Shown one piece after another: positions 5,377-5,413 of a stretch of 5,413 nt of DNA. The notes under the pieces are model-generated. The model did no database searches. It was not told the DNA's origin and saw only the letters and a program-made list of their open reading frames with translations. Position numbers and translations under genes: made by a program. Source of the stretch: CAZPHU01 sp964419255 (GTDB lineage: Bacteria > Fibrobacterota > Chitinivibrionia > Chitinivibrionales > CAYFVL01); NCBI GenBank assembly GCA_964419255.1, contig CAYQOU010000120.1, positions 1-5,413 on the forward strand. The letters are read 5' to 3'. The number at the start of each line of letters is the position of its first letter. Position 1 is the stretch's first letter.

Positions 5377-5413
5377 ATGGCACGACATATGGTCCCACAT
5401 GATGGTAATTCGG
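5377..5413 (+). CDS. start of an unidentified gene, truncated by window end
   Basis: An ATG at 5377 follows AGGAG (5367-5371) with a 5-nt spacer, the best ribosome site on the plus strand. The 12 visible codons read MARHMVPHDGNS and remain open at the window edge. That is too little to identify a family. The preceding AT-rich gap suggests it has its own promoter. An in-frame second ATG at 5389 is possible but lacks equally good spacing. Confidence 0.6.
   Translation, partial: MARHMVPHDGNS

Overview
The window looks like a stretch of chromosome from a Gram-negative bacterium of moderate GC, judged by eye. I cannot name a phylum. The clues are a Tat-type signal on a DUF362 protein, protein-L-isoaspartate O-methyltransferase, a DUF368 polyprenyl-phosphate transporter, and a REP-type tyrosine transposase next to a pRiA4b ORF-3-like gene. 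That mix is common in environmental anaerobes and FCB/Desulfobacterota-like genomes, but this placement is inference.

Left half (1-2311), all on the minus strand. In transcription order: a Tat-exported DUF362 protein (2311 to 1019), a pRiA4b ORF-3-like protein (928 to 335), and the first 93 codons of a REP-associated (Y1, HUH) transposase that runs off the left edge (281 to 1). Tandem heptamers of the form TTGATYY flank the DUF362 gene in inverted orientation. The downstream copy overlaps its stop codon. The upstream copy abuts a perfect 8-bp-stem hairpin in its leader.

Divergent intergenic region (2312-2662, about 350 nt). It holds a strong Shine-Dalgarno sequence for DUF362, the hairpin plus heptamer element, a possible DUF362 promoter, and a 61-nt extended stem-loop upstream of the glycosyltransferase.

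Right half (2663-5413), all on the plus strand. It carries a soluble GT2 glycosyltransferase of the DPM/DPG-synthase-like type, then pcm after a 76-nt gap containing a perfect 15-bp palindrome, then a DUF368 (PopT family) undecaprenyl-phosphate translocase only 15 nt behind pcm. After an AT-rich 139-nt gap, a new gene begins at 5377 with a good ribosome binding site and leaves the window after 12 codons. The GT2 and DUF368 genes may be linked through polyprenyl phosphate: one family commonly glycosylates it on the cytosolic face and the other returns it there. That link is inference from family knowledge and proximity.

I see no tRNA, rRNA, CRISPR array, complete insertion sequence or clear rho-independent terminator. 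The most notable unexplained items are the inverted heptamer/hairpin elements around the DUF362 gene and the long stem-loop upstream of the glycosyltransferase.
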